From: Mycobacteroides salmoniphilum
GTDB taxonomy: Bacteria > Actinomycetota > Actinomycetes > Mycobacteriales > Mycobacteriaceae
Reading direction: 5' to 3'
DNA: 64,000 nt
Assembly (NCBI RefSeq): GCF_004924335.1
Contig: NZ_CP024633.1
Coordinates: forward strand, 4,712,001-4,776,000
The position numbers were made by a program, and so were the translations under genes. The notes beneath the pieces are model-generated. The model was not told where the DNA came from. It saw nothing but the letters and a program-made list of their open reading frames with translations, and did not search any database. Shown one piece after another: positions 7,479 to 16,715 of the stretch. The stretch's first letter is position 1; every line of letters begins with the position of its first letter.

Positions 7479-9881
7479 CTACTGCCCCGGAGGTGGCGGT
7501 ACGTCACCCGCCGGTGGCGCCGCCGGGCCAACCGGAATCGTTGTCGGCGGCCCCACGGGAATGGTGATACCCGGCGCGATCTCGATGGTCGGCTGGATGA
7601 CCGTCACCTCTCCACCGCCGCCCGGTGCGGGCGCCGGCGGACCATTCGGAGACGGAGGCGGCGGTACATAGACGGGCACACCGGCATAACCACCGATGGC
7701 GCCGGGCTTGGGGAAGGTGTCCTTGGTGGTGCCATCCAGCGCACCATCCATGGTCTTCTTCCAGATGTCCGACGGCAGGCCGGAACCGTAAATCGGTCCG
7801 CCCCAGCTGTTCTTGATCGGCTTGCCGTCGTCGGTTCCGACCCAGACCGCCGTCGAGAGCGACGGGGTGACACCGACCATCCAGGCGTCCTTGTTGTCCT
7901 TGGTGTCGCCCAGCTGTGCGGTGCCGGTCTTGGCGGCCGACTCTCGTCCACCGGCCAGCGCGTGTCCACGCGAGTAGCCCGCAATCGGTTTCATCGCCGC
8001 GATGGCATTGTTCGCAACGTCATCGGAGATGCGCTTCTCGCCGGTGTTGTCGGAGGAGCCTGCGTCGAAAAGCACCTGACCGTCGGCGTTCACCACCTTC
8101 TGGATGAAGTGCGGCTTGCGGTAGGTCCCCGACGCCGCCAAGGTCGCGTACGCCGAGGCCATGTCGATCACCCTGGTCTGATACTGGCCCAACACGACAC
8201 CGTTGTTCGGCGGGCCGCCCTGACCATCCTCGGAGAGGGTGTGTGAGACACCGGGAAAGTTCTCGGCGATGCCGGCGGAATGCGCGGCGGTGGCCACGTC
8301 GTCGGGCCCGTTCTTCAGCTTCAGCATGAGCCGGTAGAAGCTGGTGTTCAGCGAGCGCTTGAGCGCCTCCGCCACCGAACACGTTCCGCACGAAGCATCT
8401 TCGCTGTTCTTGATGGTGATGCCCTGATAGGTCAGCTCCGAGCTGTCCAGCTGGTAGCCCAGACCGATCCCCTGTTGCAACGCCGCCACCAAGGCAAACA
8501 CCTTGAACGACGAGCCGGTCTGCAGACCCTGCTGCGCATAGTCCAGGCCCTGCGCGTTCGATCCGCCGTAGTACGCCTTCACCGCACCCGTCCGTGGGTC
8601 GACGGAGACCACCGCCGTCCGCAGATCCGGGTTCTCTCCCTGAAGGGTGCTGTTGACCGCGTTCTCGGCGGCCTGCTGCGCCTTGGTATCGATCGACGTG
8701 GTGATCTGCAGGCCCTCGGTGTTCAACGTCTGCTCGTCGATATTGAACAGGTCGGTCAGCTCCGCCATCACCTGGCGTTTGATGAGGCCGTTCGGGCCCG
8801 TGGTCGCGTTCTGCGCGGCGGCCTGCTCGGGCGGCACCGTTGCCGGATACACCTGCCCGGCACGATCCTGCGCGGACAGCGCGCCGATCGTGACCATGCC
8901 GTCAAGCACCCAATTCCACCGGTTCGTCGACTCGGGCAGATCCACCGCGGGATCCAGTCGCGACGGCCGCTGGATCAGCGCGGCCAACAACGCACCCTCG
9001 GACACCGTCAGCTGTTCGACCGGCTTGTCGAAGTAGGCCTTCGATGCCGCCGAGATGCCGTACGCACCACGGCCGAAATAGATGATGTTGAGGTAGGCCT
9101 CCAGCACCTGATCCTTGGACCACGACTGGGACATCTTGGTGGAGATGACGATCTCCTTGGCCTTACGCGTCAGACCGCCGAGGCCGGCGCGCTGCGCACC
9201 CACCATCGCGTTCTTCACGTACTGCTGGGTGATGGTCGACCCGCCCTGAGTATCGCCACCGAACATATTGTTCTTGACCGCGCGCAGCAGGCCCGAGAAG
9301 GAGAAGCCGGGGTTGCCGTAGAAATCACGGTCCTCGGCGGCCATCACTGCCGCACGCACGTGCTGGGGCACCTGGTCGATCTTGATGTCGACCCGATTCC
9401 CATCCGGTGGAACAACTTTGGCGAGCTCGGTGGTGCCGTCGCTGGCCAGGATGGTGGACACCTGGCTGGTACGAATGTCACCCGGCTTCGGGATGTCGAC
9501 CACCGAATACGCCAGCGCGAACGTGGCCAGCGGGATCACGATCGCCAGCAAGACAAGCGCGATCATCAGGCGGCGGAATATGCTCCAGCCGTTGCTCTTT
9601 CGTTTACGGCGGCGCTGCGGGGGACGCGACGGGCCGTCGGGCCTGCTGGATGGCGGCAGCGGCTCGTGTCCCATGCCCTCGTCGTCGTCACGTTCCAGCG
9701 CCGCGCGCGCCTCGGCCACGGCGTCCTCATCGCGCCGGTACAACGGCAGATCCTCGACAGGGTCGAGGATCGAAGTCGGACGATCGTCCATGCTGGGGGT
9801 ACGCGGTGAATCCGAGCCGCCGCTGGGAGCTACCGGATTCTGCCCGCCAACCACGCCGCCCTCACCTTGTGGCCTATTCAC
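7479..9881 (-). CDS. ponA1: Class A bifunctional penicillin-binding protein PonA1
   Basis: Polymerises and cross-links peptidoglycan in the periplasm. A disordered cytoplasmic N-terminus ends in a basic patch (RRRKRKS), then one membrane segment (IALVLLAIVIPLATFALAY). A GT51 transglycosylase domain follows (AAEDRDFYGNPGFS, GGSTITQQYVKN), then a transpeptidase with SxxK (GSSFK), SxN (SLN in KRSLNTS) and KTG (AAKTGTAQ), and a Pro-rich tail. The frame is open to 9953, but GTG 9881, overlapping the end of the DUF5318 gene by 8 bases, is preferred as a coupled start and gives 800 residues. The neighbours match the Rv0049-ponA1-Rv0051 order. The start remains uncertain. Confidence 0.93.
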   Translation of the reverse strand: MNRPQGEGGVVGGQNPVAPSGGSDSPRTPSMDDRPTSILDPVEDLPLYRRDEDAVAEARAALERDDDEGMGHEPLPPSSRPDGPSRPPQRRRKRKSNGWSIFRRLMIALVLLAIVIPLATFALAYSVVDIPKPGDIRTSQVSTILASDGTTELAKVVPPDGNRVDIKIDQVPQHVRAAVMAAEDRDFYGNPGFSFSGLLRAVKNNMFGGDTQGGSTITQQYVKNAMVGAQRAGLGGLTRKAKEIVISTKMSQSWSKDQVLEAYLNIIYFGRGAYGISAASKAYFDKPVEQLTVSEGALLAALIQRPSRLDPAVDLPESTNRWNWVLDGMVTIGALSAQDRAGQVYPATVPPEQAAAQNATTGPNGLIKRQVMAELTDLFNIDEQTLNTEGLQITTSIDTKAQQAAENAVNSTLQGENPDLRTAVVSVDPRTGAVKAYYGGSNAQGLDYAQQGLQTGSSFKVFALVAALQQGIGLGYQLDSSELTYQGITIKNSEDASCGTCSVAEALKRSLNTSFYRLMLKLKNGPDDVATAAHSAGIAENFPGVSHTLSEDGQGGPPNNGVVLGQYQTRVIDMASAYATLAASGTYRKPHFIQKVVNADGQVLFDAGSSDNTGEKRISDDVANNAIAAMKPIAGYSRGHALAGGRESAAKTGTAQLGDTKDNKDAWMVGVTPSLSTAVWVGTDDGKPIKNSWGGPIYGSGLPSDIWKKTMDGALDGTTKDTFPKPGAIGGYAGVPVYVPPPPSPNGPPAPAPGGGGEVTVIQPTIEIAPGITIPVGPPTTIPVGPAAPPAGDVPPPPGQ

Positions 9882-10296
9882 TGGCCGTCCGGGCACGAGT
9901 TGTCCGCTGACGTGGGGTGGTCCCCTTCGGCGCCGGCAGGGCGCCCATGACATACGACTTCACCAAATGATTCCAACTGCAGGTCCGGCATACCTCGACA
10001 ACGTGCACGGCGAACTCCGAGAACCGAGTGGCCAGCATCACGAGTTCCTCGGCCGAACGGGCCGAGCCGGATACCGCTCCCAAGTGCTCACCGAAAACCC
10101 ACGACACCAGCGTCAGTTGCTCCTTGCGGCAGATCGGACACACCACCGCACTCGATTTGCCGTGAAACTTAGCCGCGCGGAGCAGGTACGGGTTCGCGTC
10201 GCAGACTTCGGTCACCCCGGTACGCCCGGAATAGACCTCGGCCAGCAGGGATCGTCGCTTGAGCGCGTAATCCACCACCTGTCTCTGCAATCGCAC
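9874..10296 (-). CDS. DUF5318 family protein
   Basis: Small conserved actinobacterial protein (140 residues) of unknown function, like Rv0049. Two cysteine pairs, CPIC (53-56) and CRTC (103-106), suggest a zinc site. The N-terminus VRLQRQVVDYALKRRSLLAEV is highly characteristic and fixes GTG 10296 as the start, although the frame stays open far upstream. Conserved stretch: CDANPYLLRAAKFHGK. It overlaps ponA1 by 8 bases, implying co-translation and perhaps a role linked to cell-wall synthesis, but that is inference only. Confidence 0.88.
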   Translation of the reverse strand: MRLQRQVVDYALKRRSLLAEVYSGRTGVTEVCDANPYLLRAAKFHGKSSAVVCPICRKEQLTLVSWVFGEHLGAVSGSARSAEELVMLATRFSEFAVHVVEVCRTCSWNHLVKSYVMGALPAPKGTTPRQRTTRARTASE

Positions 10297-10426
10297 GGTA
10301 ACCAGAGTACGTCCGATTACGCGCAGGCAGACCCCGGGCCACACAGACAGCATGTCCTTTGCGAAGCCGAACTCTCTCTGCGTTCCACTCGTTACGATTG
10401 ACCGGTCGTCAACAAGAGGGGGCAGG

Positions 10427-10882
10427 GTGACATTTCCTCGACTTTCGCCGGTGCTTGTCGGCTTTGCGGTTATCGCCGTGATCACATCCGGGTGCGGGAA
10501 ATCTGCCGACACCACACCCACGCACGCAGCCACCTCAACGGCTACGTCGACGACGCGGCCGGTCCCGGTCGACGGTCCCGCGGTGACCGCCTCCGCACCG
10601 GTGGGAGTCAAGGGCACCGGCAAGGTCGTCGGATCTGCGGTCCTGAAAGTGATCGGCGCCGGGACGGCGACCGTCACCTGGAAGGAAAACGGCGGCCCCG
10701 CGCACATCGAGAAGGACGTCTCGCTGCCCTGGGAGCACACCATCGACGTTGTCGAGGAAGCGAACTCCGAAGTCCGGGCCGACGGCACCGGCGCCACCGG
10801 CTGCACCATCACGATGGGCGACATGCTGGTCTCGTTTAAGAACGAGCCGAACCCGGTCTGCGAGTTCGCGTACTGGGGCTGA
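10427..10882 (+). CDS. Lipoprotein with MmpS-like domain
   Basis: Exported lipoprotein of 151 residues: hydrophobic signal (VLVGFAVIAVITSGC) with a lipobox ending in the Cys about 24 residues in. A Thr/Pro linker leads to a small beta domain with the GSAVLKVIGAGTATVTW and LPWEHT pattern typical of MmpS accessory proteins. GTG 10427 is used because AAGAGGGGG precedes it; the upstream in-frame ATG would add a non-signal extension. No MmpL gene is adjacent, so it may be an orphan. It is divergent from the DUF5318-ponA1 operon and upstream of two DUF1707 genes. Confidence 0.75.
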   Translation: MTFPRLSPVLVGFAVIAVITSGCGKSADTTPTHAATSTATSTTRPVPVDGPAVTASAPVGVKGTGKVVGSAVLKVIGAGTATVTWKENGGPAHIEKDVSLPWEHTIDVVEEANSEVRADGTGATGCTITMGDMLVSFKNEPNPVCEFAYWG

Positions 10883-10907
10883 TTCCCCCCACTCTACGAT
10901 TCCTCGC

Positions 10908-11693
10908 ATGGCGACCCGTGCCAAGGACTCTGACCGAGACGTCACGTGCAAGGCACTCGATGCCGCCTTTGGTGAGGGCCAGATCTCCTCGGAGGAACAT
11001 CGCCAACGGATCGCCGTGGCCACCTCTGCGCAGACTCTCGGTGAACTCAACGGCGTGGTCTCCGATCTGCAGATCGCCGCCCTCCCCGCCTACGCACCCG
11101 CACCGCGGCCGCAGCGGCGCCGCTGGCCGGCGATCGTTGTCACCGCCGTCATCGCTGCCGCCGCCGGAGCCGGGGTGGGGAGCTACACGACGCGGCCGGT
11201 GCCACCGGACCCGGGCGCGGTCGCCGACGGCGTCGCTCCCGTGGTGATCGCGCCGACCAAACTGTTCTCCGTCCAGGGCCTATCGGGCCTACTGGACCAG
11301 ATGCGCGCCAAGTTCGGCGACACCGTCGGCATCGAACTGACCGTCCGCTCGAACAACGCATCGCTGGTTCGCATCGAGCCCGCGGATCCGAACCTGCCCA
11401 TCACCTACCCGTATCAGGGCGGGTTCCGCGACGGTGGTGCGATGCCCGGCACCTGGCGCGACGTCAGGATCGGGGATCTGAGCCGGTTCGATCCGGCCAA
11501 GATCGTCGGCGTCCTGCGCGGAGCTCCCGAGACCCTGAATGTGCCCGCCGCCGGCGACGGCGGGACCGTCATGGTGATCAAGCCCAACGACGAGGGCGTC
11601 GACATCACCATCACCGTCTCGGAGCGGGACCGCACCGGACGGATGGTCGTCGCGGGTAACGGTGAACCCAAAGAGGTAGCGCCCGCATCCTGA
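10908..11693 (+). CDS. DUF1707 membrane protein (copy 1)
   Basis: 261 residues. The N-terminal DUF1707 domain (RAKDSDRDVTCKALDAAFGE, GQISSEEHRQRIAVAT, LGELNGVVSDLQ) is cytoplasmic. One membrane segment (WPAIVVTAVIAAAAGAGVGSY, about residues 70-90) leads to a roughly 160-residue extracytoplasmic domain. The domain is common in actinobacterial membrane regulators and stress proteins, but the function here is unknown. ATG 10908 fits the family start; the frame extends upstream inside the lipoprotein gene in a different frame. It is followed at once by a paralogue with an identical start-site sequence, so this is a tandem duplication. Confidence 0.82.
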   Translation: MATRAKDSDRDVTCKALDAAFGEGQISSEEHRQRIAVATSAQTLGELNGVVSDLQIAALPAYAPAPRPQRRRWPAIVVTAVIAAAAGAGVGSYTTRPVPPDPGAVADGVAPVVIAPTKLFSVQGLSGLLDQMRAKFGDTVGIELTVRSNNASLVRIEPADPNLPITYPYQGGFRDGGAMPGTWRDVRIGDLSRFDPAKIVGVLRGAPETLNVPAAGDGGTVMVIKPNDEGVDITITVSERDRTGRMVVAGNGEPKEVAPAS

Positions 11694-11721
11694 GCATCAA
11701 GATCGCTCTACGATTCCTCGC

Positions 11722-12567
11722 ATGGCGACAGGCATCCGGGCCAAGGACAGTGACCGCAACGACACCTGCAAGCTGCTCGACGATGCGCTGAGCGACGGCC
11801 AGCTGTCCATGGAGGAACATCGCGAACGCGTGGCGACCGCCACCACCGCCGCCACACTCGCACAGCTCACCTCGCTGGTCTCGGACCTGCAGAACTCCAA
11901 AGCGTCCGCGGGCATGCCCGTTCTCAAGCGGCCGCAGCAGCCCCGGTGGCGGCGGTGGTACATACCTGCCGGTGTGTCCGCCGCGCTGGTTCTCGTGGGT
12001 GTGCTCGTCGGTTGGGGCGCTTATGGCAATACCAGCTCCCCCTTGGACTTCACCGCCGACCCGGGCGCCAAGCCCGACGGTGTGGCGCCCATCGTGCTGA
12101 CGCCGCCGCGTCAACTGATGTCACTGGGTGGTCTGACTGGACTGTTTGAACAGATGCGCCAAAAATTCGGGGACACCACGGGATACGAACTGAACATCTA
12201 CGGGGACTACGCCCTGCTCACCCGGCCAGATCCTCGTGAACCGCGCCGGACGCTGCGGTACCGCTACGACGGCGGCTGGGACCATCCCGACGACGACAGT
12301 GGGTCGCATGCCGACCACGTGGTGGACCTCGCCAAATTCGACGTCAAGACCATCGTGGGCATCCTGCGCGGCGCGCCCGAAACCCTCGGCATCAAGGCCA
12401 GCGAGGTGAAGAACACCTACCTGTTCATCAAGCCCAGCGAGGACAAGACCGCACCGCCGGACACCGTACAGATCGACATTTCGATCAGCGGTGAGTTCCA
12501 GAACGGCTCGATCTACGTCAATCCCGACGGCAGTCCCATTCGGACCATGTATCCAACCGACAGGTAA
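11722..12567 (+). CDS. DUF1707 membrane protein (copy 2)
   Basis: 281-residue paralogue of the preceding gene with the same layout: DUF1707 domain (AKDSDRNDTCKLLDDALSD, MEEHRERVATATTAATL), a membrane segment (IPAGVSAALVLVGVLVGWGA) and an extracytoplasmic domain that retains matching stretches such as GLFEQMRQKFGDT versus GLLDQMRAKFGDT and KTIVGILRGAPETL versus KIVGVLRGAPETL. The 16 bases before the start and the first bases of both genes are identical. The copies have diverged most in the outer domain, suggesting different ligands or relaxed selection. It lies 102 bases before the PadR gene. Confidence 0.82.
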   Translation: MATGIRAKDSDRNDTCKLLDDALSDGQLSMEEHRERVATATTAATLAQLTSLVSDLQNSKASAGMPVLKRPQQPRWRRWYIPAGVSAALVLVGVLVGWGAYGNTSSPLDFTADPGAKPDGVAPIVLTPPRQLMSLGGLTGLFEQMRQKFGDTTGYELNIYGDYALLTRPDPREPRRTLRYRYDGGWDHPDDDSGSHADHVVDLAKFDVKTIVGILRGAPETLGIKASEVKNTYLFIKPSEDKTAPPDTVQIDISISGEFQNGSIYVNPDGSPIRTMYPTDR

Positions 12568-12669
12568 ACCCTCCCCCGTGTGGCGCCCGCATATATCGCG
12601 GCGATACTATGGCCCGATCGGTGCACGAGAGATGCTCCGGCGTCATACACGGTGTTGGGAGGTGACTTC

Positions 12670-13215
12670 ATGTTGGAACTGGCGATCCTCGGCTTACTGC
12701 TTGAGTCACCCATGCACGGCTACGAGCTGCGCAAGCGCCTGACCGGCCTGCTGGGCGCCTTTCGGGCCTTCTCCTACGGCTCGCTGTACCCGGCCCTGCG
12801 CCGCATGCAAGCCGACGGGCTCATCGAAGAGGACTCCGCGCCCGCGGGCACCACGGTGCTGCTTCGCGGCAAGCGGGTCTATCAGATGACGGCCGCCGGC
12901 CGCGCTCGCTTCAGCGAGCTGGTGGCGGACACCGGCCCACAGAACTACACCGACGACGGCTTCGGTGTGCACCTGGCATTCTTCAACCGCACCCCGGCCG
13001 AGGCCCGGATGCGCATCCTCGAAGGCCGCCGCCGTCAGGTGGAGGAACGCCGGGAAGGTCTGCGCGAGGCCGTCACCCGGGCAAGCAGTTCGTTCGACCG
13101 ATACACGAAGCAGTTACACCAGCTTGGCCTGGAATCCAGTGAACGAGAAGTGAAGTGGCTCAACGACTTGATCGCTGCCGAGCGCACCGCGCAGGCACGG
13201 GTCGAGGAGCGTTAA
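12670..13215 (+). CDS. PadR-family transcriptional regulator
   Basis: 181-residue winged-helix repressor with a C-terminal helical dimerisation region (Vir_act_alpha_C type). The N-terminus [20 protein letters not shown] and [19 protein letters not shown] are diagnostic. ATG 12670 has GGGAGGTGAC ahead of it; the frame extends 30 codons upstream without support. It sits 29 bases before ino1, the same pairing as Rv0047c-Rv0046c, so control of inositol synthesis is a reasonable guess. The ligand is unknown, and no clear operator was identified upstream. Confidence 0.9.
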   Translation: MLELAILGLLLESPMHGYELRKRLTGLLGAFRAFSYGSLYPALRRMQADGLIEEDSAPAGTTVLLRGKRVYQMTAAGRARFSELVADTGPQNYTDDGFGVHLAFFNRTPAEARMRILEGRRRQVEERREGLREAVTRASSSFDRYTKQLHQLGLESSEREVKWLNDLIAAERTAQARVEER

Positions 13216-13244
13216 GTATGTCCATCGGTAAAGGAGAACCGTCC

Positions 13245-14336
13245 ATGTCCAACAACACATCTGAGGTGCGCGTCGCCATCGTCGGCGTCGGCAACTGCGC
13301 GTCCTCGCTGGTCCAGGGTGTGCAGTACTACCAGGACGCGGACGAGAACTCCAATGTTCCCGGTCTGATGCACGTCAAGTTCGGCCAGTACCACGTGCGC
13401 GACGTGAAATTCGTCGCCGCGTTTGACGTGGATGCCAAGAAGGTCGGCTTCGATCTCTCCGAGGCCATCGCCGCTTCCGAGAACAACACCATCAAGATCG
13501 CCGACGTACCCCCGACCAACGTCCTGGTGCAGCGCGGCCCGACCCTGGACGGCATCGGCAAGTACTACGCCGAGACCATCGAGATTTCCGACGCCGAGCC
13601 CGTCGACGTCGTGAAGACGTTGAAGGACAACAACGTCGACGTCCTGGTCTCCTACCTGCCGGTCGGTTCGGAAGAGGCCGACAAGTTCTACGCGCAGTGC
13701 GCCATCGACGCCAAGGTGGCGTTCGTCAACGCGCTACCGGTGTTCATCGCCTCGGACCCGGTGTGGGCCAAGAAGTTCGAGGACGCCGGTGTGCCGATCG
13801 TGGGCGACGACATCAAGAGCCAGGTGGGCGCCACCATCACCCACCGCGTGATGGCCAAGCTGTTCGAGGACCGTGGTGTCACCCTGGACCGCACCTACCA
13901 GCTCAACGTCGGCGGCAACATGGACTTCAAGAACATGCTCGAACGTGAGCGTCTGGAGTCCAAGAAGGTCTCCAAGACCCAGGCCGTCACCTCGAACCTG
14001 AACGGCTCGCTGGCCGACAAGGTGTACGACAAGAACGTGCACATCGGCCCGTCCGACTATGTCGCGTGGCTCGACGACCGCAAGTGGGCCTACGTCCGCC
14101 TGGAAGGCCGCGCCTTCGGTGACGTGCCGCTGAACCTCGAATACAAGCTTGAGGTCTGGGACTCCCCCAACTCCGCCGGCATCATCATCGACGCGGTGCG
14201 TGCTGCGAAGATCGCGCTTGACCGTGGACTCGGTGGACCGATCCTCCCGGCCTCGGCCTACCTGATGAAGAGCCCGCCGAAGCAGCTCGCCGACGACGTC
14301 GCGCGTGTCCAGCTGGAGCAGTTCATCGAGGGCTGA
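13245..14336 (+). CDS. ino1: myo-Inositol-1-phosphate synthase
   Basis: NAD-dependent conversion of glucose 6-phosphate to inositol 1-phosphate, the first step toward phosphatidylinositol, PIMs, LAM and mycothiol. The 363 residues contain a Rossmann start ([18 protein letters not shown]), the conserved [15 protein letters not shown] and [15 protein letters not shown] segments and [11 protein letters not shown] 13245 is chosen because AAGGAG stands 8 bases upstream; ATG/GTG codons further upstream lack this. It follows a PadR regulator and is closed by a near-perfect intrinsic terminator, implying high expression with a defined 3' end. Confidence 0.97.
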   Translation: MSNNTSEVRVAIVGVGNCASSLVQGVQYYQDADENSNVPGLMHVKFGQYHVRDVKFVAAFDVDAKKVGFDLSEAIAASENNTIKIADVPPTNVLVQRGPTLDGIGKYYAETIEISDAEPVDVVKTLKDNNVDVLVSYLPVGSEEADKFYAQCAIDAKVAFVNALPVFIASDPVWAKKFEDAGVPIVGDDIKSQVGATITHRVMAKLFEDRGVTLDRTYQLNVGGNMDFKNMLERERLESKKVSKTQAVTSNLNGSLADKVYDKNVHIGPSDYVAWLDDRKWAYVRLEGRAFGDVPLNLEYKLEVWDSPNSAGIIIDAVRAAKIALDRGLGGPILPASAYLMKSPPKQLADDVARVQLEQFIEG

Positions 14337-14353
14337 GCGCTCACGTACTCCTC

Positions 14354-14398
14354 AACGCGGAGGGCATACCCGACGGTATGCCCTCCGCGTTATTTTTT
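14354..14398 (+). terminator. Intrinsic terminator of ino1
   Basis: A perfect 17-bp stem (arms AACGCGGAGGGCATACC and GGTATGCCCTCCGCGTT) with loop CGAC is followed by ATTTTTT. This is an unusually classical Rho-independent terminator for a mycobacterium. The right arm overlaps the stop codon of the convergent F420-type gene, so the stem may also shape that transcript's 3' end. Confidence 0.93.
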
Positions 14399-15223
14399 GG
14401 CGCGCAATCGATTCGCGATCGCAGCGAGTCGGTCGAGCTCCGCCAGGGTTTTCGTCTCACTCCGCGGATCCAGGTGAAACAGCACCCGATCTACGCCGGC
14501 GTCCAGATACTCCGCGGCGACCCGCTCGTCCCCGTCCGTGCCGCTCACGCTGACGGGCAGGTCCGCCCGACCATGCTCGGCGAACCTGCGGCGCGCCTCG
14601 CGCACGTCCCCGGGCGTGGACGTCGCCGCGTAGGGCAGCCAGCCATCACCCAGCCGCCCCGCACGCCGCTGCGCGGCCCGGCTCGGGCCGCCGACGTAGA
14701 TCGGGATGGGCGATGGCGGACGCGGACTCGCTACGACAGGCCCGAAATCCACATACTCTCCGTGGAATTCGGCTACCTCGTCGGTCCACAGCAGCTTCAG
14801 TGCGGCCAACTGCTCGTCGACTTTCGCACCGCGTACCTTCGGGTCGGCGCCGTGGTTGCGCAGCTCGCCCAGATTCCACCCGACACCGACGCCGAGCACC
14901 GCACGGCCACCCGACAACGTCGCCAGGGTCGCCCACGCCTTGGCGGTGTGCAGCACATCGCGCTGGGGTAGCAACGCGACTCCGGACCCGACCACAAGCC
15001 GTTCGGTGGCCGCGACCGCGTAGGCCAGCACCACGGGAAGGTCCCGGATCAACGGAAGCCGGGCACGAAAGTCCGCATCGATCTCATCGGGTGTGTCGAC
15101 CGGGAAGTACGAGTGGTCATCGAACAACAGCCAATCGAACCCGCGTTCCTCTACCGCGCGGGCGAGCACGTCCGGGCTCACGTATCCATCGGCCGATGAG
15201 GTGGAGATACCGAAGTGACTCAC
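14390..15223 (-). CDS. LLM-class F420-dependent oxidoreductase
   Basis: Luciferase-like TIM-barrel flavin/F420 enzyme, 277 residues, similar to Rv0044c which also neighbours ino1. Family marks: FGISTSSADGYVSPDVLARA, ERLVVGSGVALLPQRDVLHT, GGRAVLGVGVGWNLGE, IPIYVGGPSRAAQRRAGRLG. GTG 15223 matches the family N-terminus and has GGAGG just upstream; the frame is open 87 codons more but that part is not family-like. The substrate is unknown. It is convergent with ino1 and divergent from the permease gene. Confidence 0.87.
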   Translation of the reverse strand: MSHFGISTSSADGYVSPDVLARAVEERGFDWLLFDDHSYFPVDTPDEIDADFRARLPLIRDLPVVLAYAVAATERLVVGSGVALLPQRDVLHTAKAWATLATLSGGRAVLGVGVGWNLGELRNHGADPKVRGAKVDEQLAALKLLWTDEVAEFHGEYVDFGPVVASPRPPSPIPIYVGGPSRAAQRRAGRLGDGWLPYAATSTPGDVREARRRFAEHGRADLPVSVSGTDGDERVAAEYLDAGVDRVLFHLDPRSETKTLAELDRLAAIANRLRAKK

Positions 15224-15326
15224 GACCTCCAGGAACCTCCCGCAGGCCCCCGAAATTCCTGGCAACGCGCTGCACGATCTGGTTACGGGGTGCAACATCG
15301 ACCTACCCGGCTGAAGGAGACACCCC

Positions 15327-16715
15327 ATGGGCACCACGGCGGAAGCGCCCGATGGCGGCGGTCTGCAGCACTCGCTGCAGAAGCGCCACCTGACGATGAT
15401 CGCGATCGGCGGCGTGATCGGTGCCGGTCTGTTCGTCGGGTCCGGTGCGACCATCAAGGCCGCCGGACCGGCTGCCTTCCTCACCTATGCCATTACCGGC
15501 GTGCTCATCGTGCTGGTGATGCGCATGCTCGGCGAGATGGCCGTGGCGAATCCGTCAACCGGCTCCTTCGCCGACTACAGCCGCCGTGCACTCGGTGATT
15601 GGGCGGGATTCTCGGTCGGCTGGCTTTACTGGTACTTCTGGGTGATCGTTGTCGGATTCGAGGCGGTGGCCGGCGGCAAGATCGTCCAAGATTGGTGGCC
15701 GCATACTCCCCTGTGGCTCATCGCACTCGTCCTCATGGTGGCCATGACCGGCACCAACCTCTTCTCGGTGCGCTCCTATGGCGAATTCGAATACTGGTTC
15801 GCGAGCGTGAAAGTCCTTGCCATCATCGCTTTTCTGGTCCTCGGCACGCTGTTCGTCGTGGGCTGGTGGCCGGATAAGCAGATGGACTTCTCCAACCTCA
15901 CCAAGGGCGGGTTCGCACCGAACGGCACCGGTGCGATCTTCTCCGCCATCGTCGTCGTGGTGTTCTCCATGGTCGGCCCGGAAATTGCCACCATCGCGGC
16001 CGCCGAATCCAAGGACCCCGCGCGGGCCATCAGCAGGGCCACTAACTCGGTCATCTACCGAATTGGGCTCTTCTTCGTGGGATCCATCTTCCTCATCGCG
16101 GTGATCGTGCCATGGGACAGTCCGACCCTGGGCACCTCGCCCTTCGTCACCGCATTCAAGACCATGGGAATTCCGCACGCCGACAACATCATGCGGATCG
16201 TGGTGCTCACCGCCGTACTGTCCTGTCTCAATTCAGCGATGTATACCGCCTCCCGCATGCTGTTCGTGTTGGCAGGACGGGGCGAGGCACCACGCAGCTG
16301 GCTACGCGTCAACTCTCGCGGCGTTCCCATGCACGCCATCCTGGCGTCCTCGTTCATCGGATTCGTCTGCGTAATACTCGCCTACGTCGCCGAGGACACC
16401 GTATTTCTGTTCCTGCTCAATTCCTCCGGCGCGGTAATCCTCTTTGTGTACTTCATGATTGCGATATCGCAGCTGGTGCTCCGGCCCCGCACACCCCCGG
16501 AGAAGCTGATCGTCAAGATGTGGGGCTACCCGGTGTTGACGATTCTCACCGCGGGCGCCATCGTGGCGATTCTGGTTGCCATGGGCTTTCAGGACGGCAC
16601 CCGGTCGCAGCTGTGGGCCAGTCTGCTGTCCTGGGCGGTGATCCTGATCGCCTTCGTGGTGCTGAGGCTGACCCGGCGACGCGACCCGTTACCCGAGGAG
16701 CCGGTCACCCGGTAA
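15327..16715 (+). CDS. Amino acid permease (APC superfamily)
   Basis: Twelve-helix cytoplasmic-membrane transporter, 462 residues, of the AAT/GabP group. The first helix HLTMIAIGGVIGAGLFVGSG carries the GAGLF substrate-site motif; MVGPEIATIAAAESKDPARA is the typical helix 6/loop segment. GAAGGAGAC precedes ATG 15327. Substrate is probably an amino acid or GABA, imported with protons. It is monocistronic, and its 3' end overlaps the convergent APH gene by 11 bases. Confidence 0.9.
   Translation: MGTTAEAPDGGGLQHSLQKRHLTMIAIGGVIGAGLFVGSGATIKAAGPAAFLTYAITGVLIVLVMRMLGEMAVANPSTGSFADYSRRALGDWAGFSVGWLYWYFWVIVVGFEAVAGGKIVQDWWPHTPLWLIALVLMVAMTGTNLFSVRSYGEFEYWFASVKVLAIIAFLVLGTLFVVGWWPDKQMDFSNLTKGGFAPNGTGAIFSAIVVVVFSMVGPEIATIAAAESKDPARAISRATNSVIYRIGLFFVGSIFLIAVIVPWDSPTLGTSPFVTAFKTMGIPHADNIMRIVVLTAVLSCLNSAMYTASRMLFVLAGRGEAPRSWLRVNSRGVPMHAILASSFIGFVCVILAYVAEDTVFLFLLNSSGAVILFVYFMIAISQLVLRPRTPPEKLIVKMWGYPVLTILTAGAIVAILVAMGFQDGTRSQLWASLLSWAVILIAFVVLRLTRRRDPLPEEPVTR

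Noticed and set aside
7364..7531. N-terminal extension of the GT87-type protein
   Set aside because: It would overlap ponA1 by 53 bases and begin in a repeat; GTG 7363 has a ribosome site and matches the Rv0051-like N-terminus.
8280..9809. 509-codon plus-strand open frame opposite ponA1
   Set aside because: Antisense to a clear penicillin-binding protein; its composition (His/Arg/Gly-rich) is the complement of GC-biased codons, with no family features.
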